A stretch of DNA of 6,267 bases from Micromonosporaceae bacterium (GTDB lineage Bacteria; Actinomycetota; Actinomycetes; Mycobacteriales; Micromonosporaceae): the NCBI GenBank assembly GCA_017354595.1, contig JAFMQQ010000197.1, positions 1-6,267 of the forward strand, read 5' to 3'. This document shows positions 5,242 to 6,267 of the stretch, one piece after another (position 1 is the stretch's first letter; each line of letters opens with the position of its first letter). The notes beneath the pieces are model-generated. The model was not told where the DNA came from, did no database searches, and was given only the letters and a program-made list of their open reading frames with translations. Both the position numbers and the translations under genes were made by a program.

Positions 5242-6054
5242 GTGCGCAAACCGCGTGTCGTATCGATCAGTGCCGGGATCGCGGTGGCAATGGCCGCCGC
5301 GTTCGTGGCCGTATTCGCCCTCGCCGCGCCCGGCTATGCCGCCGCGAGTGATCACTATGTTGCTCTCGGCGACTCGTACGCCTCCGGCCTGGGCGCCGGA
5401 AGCTACATCTCGTCCAGCGGCAGCTGCGACCGGAGCACCAAGGCGTACCCGGAGCTGTGGGCCGCCGCCCATTCCCCTGGCACCTTCAACTCGGTCGCCT
5501 GCGCCGGAGCGACCACGAGCACCGTGGTCAGCAGCCAGCTCTCCGCGGTCACCAGCAGTACCACGCTGGTCAGCATCACCATTGGTGGCAACGATGTCGG
5601 CTTCTCCACCATCATGACGACCTGTGTGTTGCAAGGCACCACGGCCTGTGTCAACGCCGTGCAGGCCGGTGAGAACACCGCGAACACCGTCCTGCCCGGA
5701 CGCCTGGACACTGTGTACAGCGGGATCCGCTCGCGCGCCCCGAGTGCCCGGGTGGTCGTGCTCGACTACCCGGTCTTCTACCAGCTCGGCACGTTGTGTG
5801 TCGGGCTCAGCGACACCTCGCACAAGAAGATCGACGAAGGTATCAACCTGCTCGACGGCATCATCAGCGCGGCCGCAACGCGGAACGGCGTCGTCTTCGC
5901 CGATGTGCGCTCCACCTTCGTCGGGCACCAGCTGTGCAGCGGCCACGACTGGCTGCACTCGCTGAACATCCTCAACATCAACGAGTCCTACCACCCGACC
6001 GCCGACGGGCAGTCGGGCGGCTACTACCCGGTCTTCAACGGGTACTCCAGCTGA
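5242..6054 (+). CDS. Secreted SGNH/GDSL-family lipase/esterase
   Basis: A 270-residue secreted serine hydrolase predicted to cleave carboxylic ester bonds of lipids or acylated glycans. The signal peptide covers about residues 1-33 (VRKPR, hydrophobic core, likely cut after G-Y-A or A-A). SGNH blocks: G-D-S-Y-A-S-G at 43-49 with nucleophile S45; V-A-C-A-G-A-T-T with oxyanion Gly G89; I-G-G-N-D at 114-118 with N117; E-S-Y-H-P at 248-252 with catalytic H251. The Asp usually found three residues before the His is E248, as in part of the Streptomyces lipase group. Six cysteines in the mature part suggest three disulfides, typical of Streptomyces-type extracellular GDSL lipases. The length matches that group. 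GTG start chosen on GGAGGA 4 bases upstream. The gene follows a strong terminator, so it probably has its own promoter between 5167 and 5230, although I cannot identify one with confidence. Confidence 0.93.
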   Translation: MRKPRVVSISAGIAVAMAAAFVAVFALAAPGYAAASDHYVALGDSYASGLGAGSYISSSGSCDRSTKAYPELWAAAHSPGTFNSVACAGATTSTVVSSQLSAVTSSTTLVSITIGGNDVGFSTIMTTCVLQGTTACVNAVQAGENTANTVLPGRLDTVYSGIRSRAPSARVVVLDYPVFYQLGTLCVGLSDTSHKKIDEGINLLDGIISAAATRNGVVFADVRSTFVGHQLCSGHDWLHSLNILNINESYHPTADGQSGGYYPVFNGYSS

Positions 6055-6077
6055 GCCGCAGATCCTGATCCAACCAG

Positions 6078-6117
6078 CCGGCGGGGGGCGGAGCGCGACG
6101 CGCCCGCACCCCGCCGG
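6078..6117. terminator. Hairpin between convergent esterase and SDR-like genes
   Basis: CCGGCGGGG (6078-6086) pairs perfectly with CCCCGCCGG (6109-6117). After one mismatch the stem continues with GCGG (6088-6091) against CCGC (6104-6107) and an inner GCGC/GCGC pairing around GAC. It lies 23 bases after the esterase stop and 16 bases beyond the stop of the opposing gene, so it could end transcription from both sides. Confidence 0.75.
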
Positions 6118-6133
6118 TGGCTTGCCCCGTGCC

Positions 6134-6267
6134 TCAGGTGTCCTTTGTGGAGTTACGCCGGCGGCCGGCGGTGAACCGGTACATCACCCGGTTCGGCAGT
6201 ACCCGGGCGGCGGCGCCGGCGAGCCGGGCGTCGCGGCCGAGCAGCTGGCGCGGGCGCGGATTGGGCC
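6134..6267 (-). CDS. C-terminal end of a probable short-chain dehydrogenase/reductase (5' end outside window)
   Basis: The minus strand has an open frame from the window edge to TGA at 6136-6134, giving the last 43 residues. They include PNPRPRQLLGRDARLAGAAA followed by R-V-L-P-N-R-V-M-Y-R-F and a basic tail. A P-R-x-x-x-G-x-D-A-R-L-A ... L-P-x-R pattern is typical of the substrate-loop end of classical SDR oxidoreductases, which use NAD(P)H on varied alcohols and ketones. The Rossmann motif and Y-x-x-x-K active site would lie outside the window, so the call rests on this tail alone. It is convergent with the esterase gene, with a shared hairpin between them. Confidence 0.55.
   Translation of the reverse strand, partial: PNPRPRQLLGRDARLAGAAARVLPNRVMYRFTAGRRRNSTKDT

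Noticed and set aside
4485..5249. Minus-strand frame of 254 codons antisense to the lysozyme
   Set aside because: No family motif is seen, it crosses the strong terminator hairpin, and the opposing GH25 frame is unambiguous.

Overview
The window is about 70% GC or more. Codons are strongly G/C-ending, and the secreted proteins carry Ala-rich signal peptides. Domain content (GH25 lysozyme, SGNH esterase, CBM-like surface domains, O-antigen-ligase-like membrane protein) points to a high-GC actinomycete. Micromonosporaceae-like genera are plausible, but the genus cannot be fixed from the sequence. I see no rRNA, tRNA, CRISPR array, insertion sequence or phage gene.

Layout, left to right. (1) 1-952, minus strand: a polytopic membrane protein of the O-antigen ligase/polymerase type. 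Its 3' end lies outside the window. (2) 1126-1914, plus strand: an aldo/keto reductase with an intact catalytic tetrad, divergent from the first gene. (3) 1953-2903 and 3068-4096, both minus strand: two paralogous single-pass membrane proteins. Each has a short conserved N-terminal motif, a Gln/Pro-rich cytoplasmic stretch, one membrane helix, a Pro/Ala/Gly-rich outer linker and a C-terminal CBM6/CBM35-like beta-sandwich domain. Each copy has its own promoter, with identical -35 and -10 hexamers and a 17-bp spacer, and a conserved inverted repeat across the start codon. (4) 4377-5114, plus strand: a secreted GH25 lysozyme followed by a perfect 15-bp terminator hairpin. (5) 5242-6054, plus strand: a secreted SGNH/GDSL lipase/esterase. 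(6) 6134-6267, minus strand: the C-terminal end of a gene that looks like a short-chain dehydrogenase.

Five of the seven genes act at or outside the membrane, so the segment reads as an envelope locus: glycan polymerisation or ligation, two surface proteins predicted to bind carbohydrate, a peptidoglycan hydrolase and an ester hydrolase. The genes are not one operon. Most have their own promoter or terminator, and several are convergent or divergent. The least ordinary part is the duplicated CBM-like pair. Its cytoplasmic motif, promoter and start-codon hairpin are conserved while its linkers have diverged almost completely. A functional link between the pair and the neighbouring lysozyme is inference from position only.
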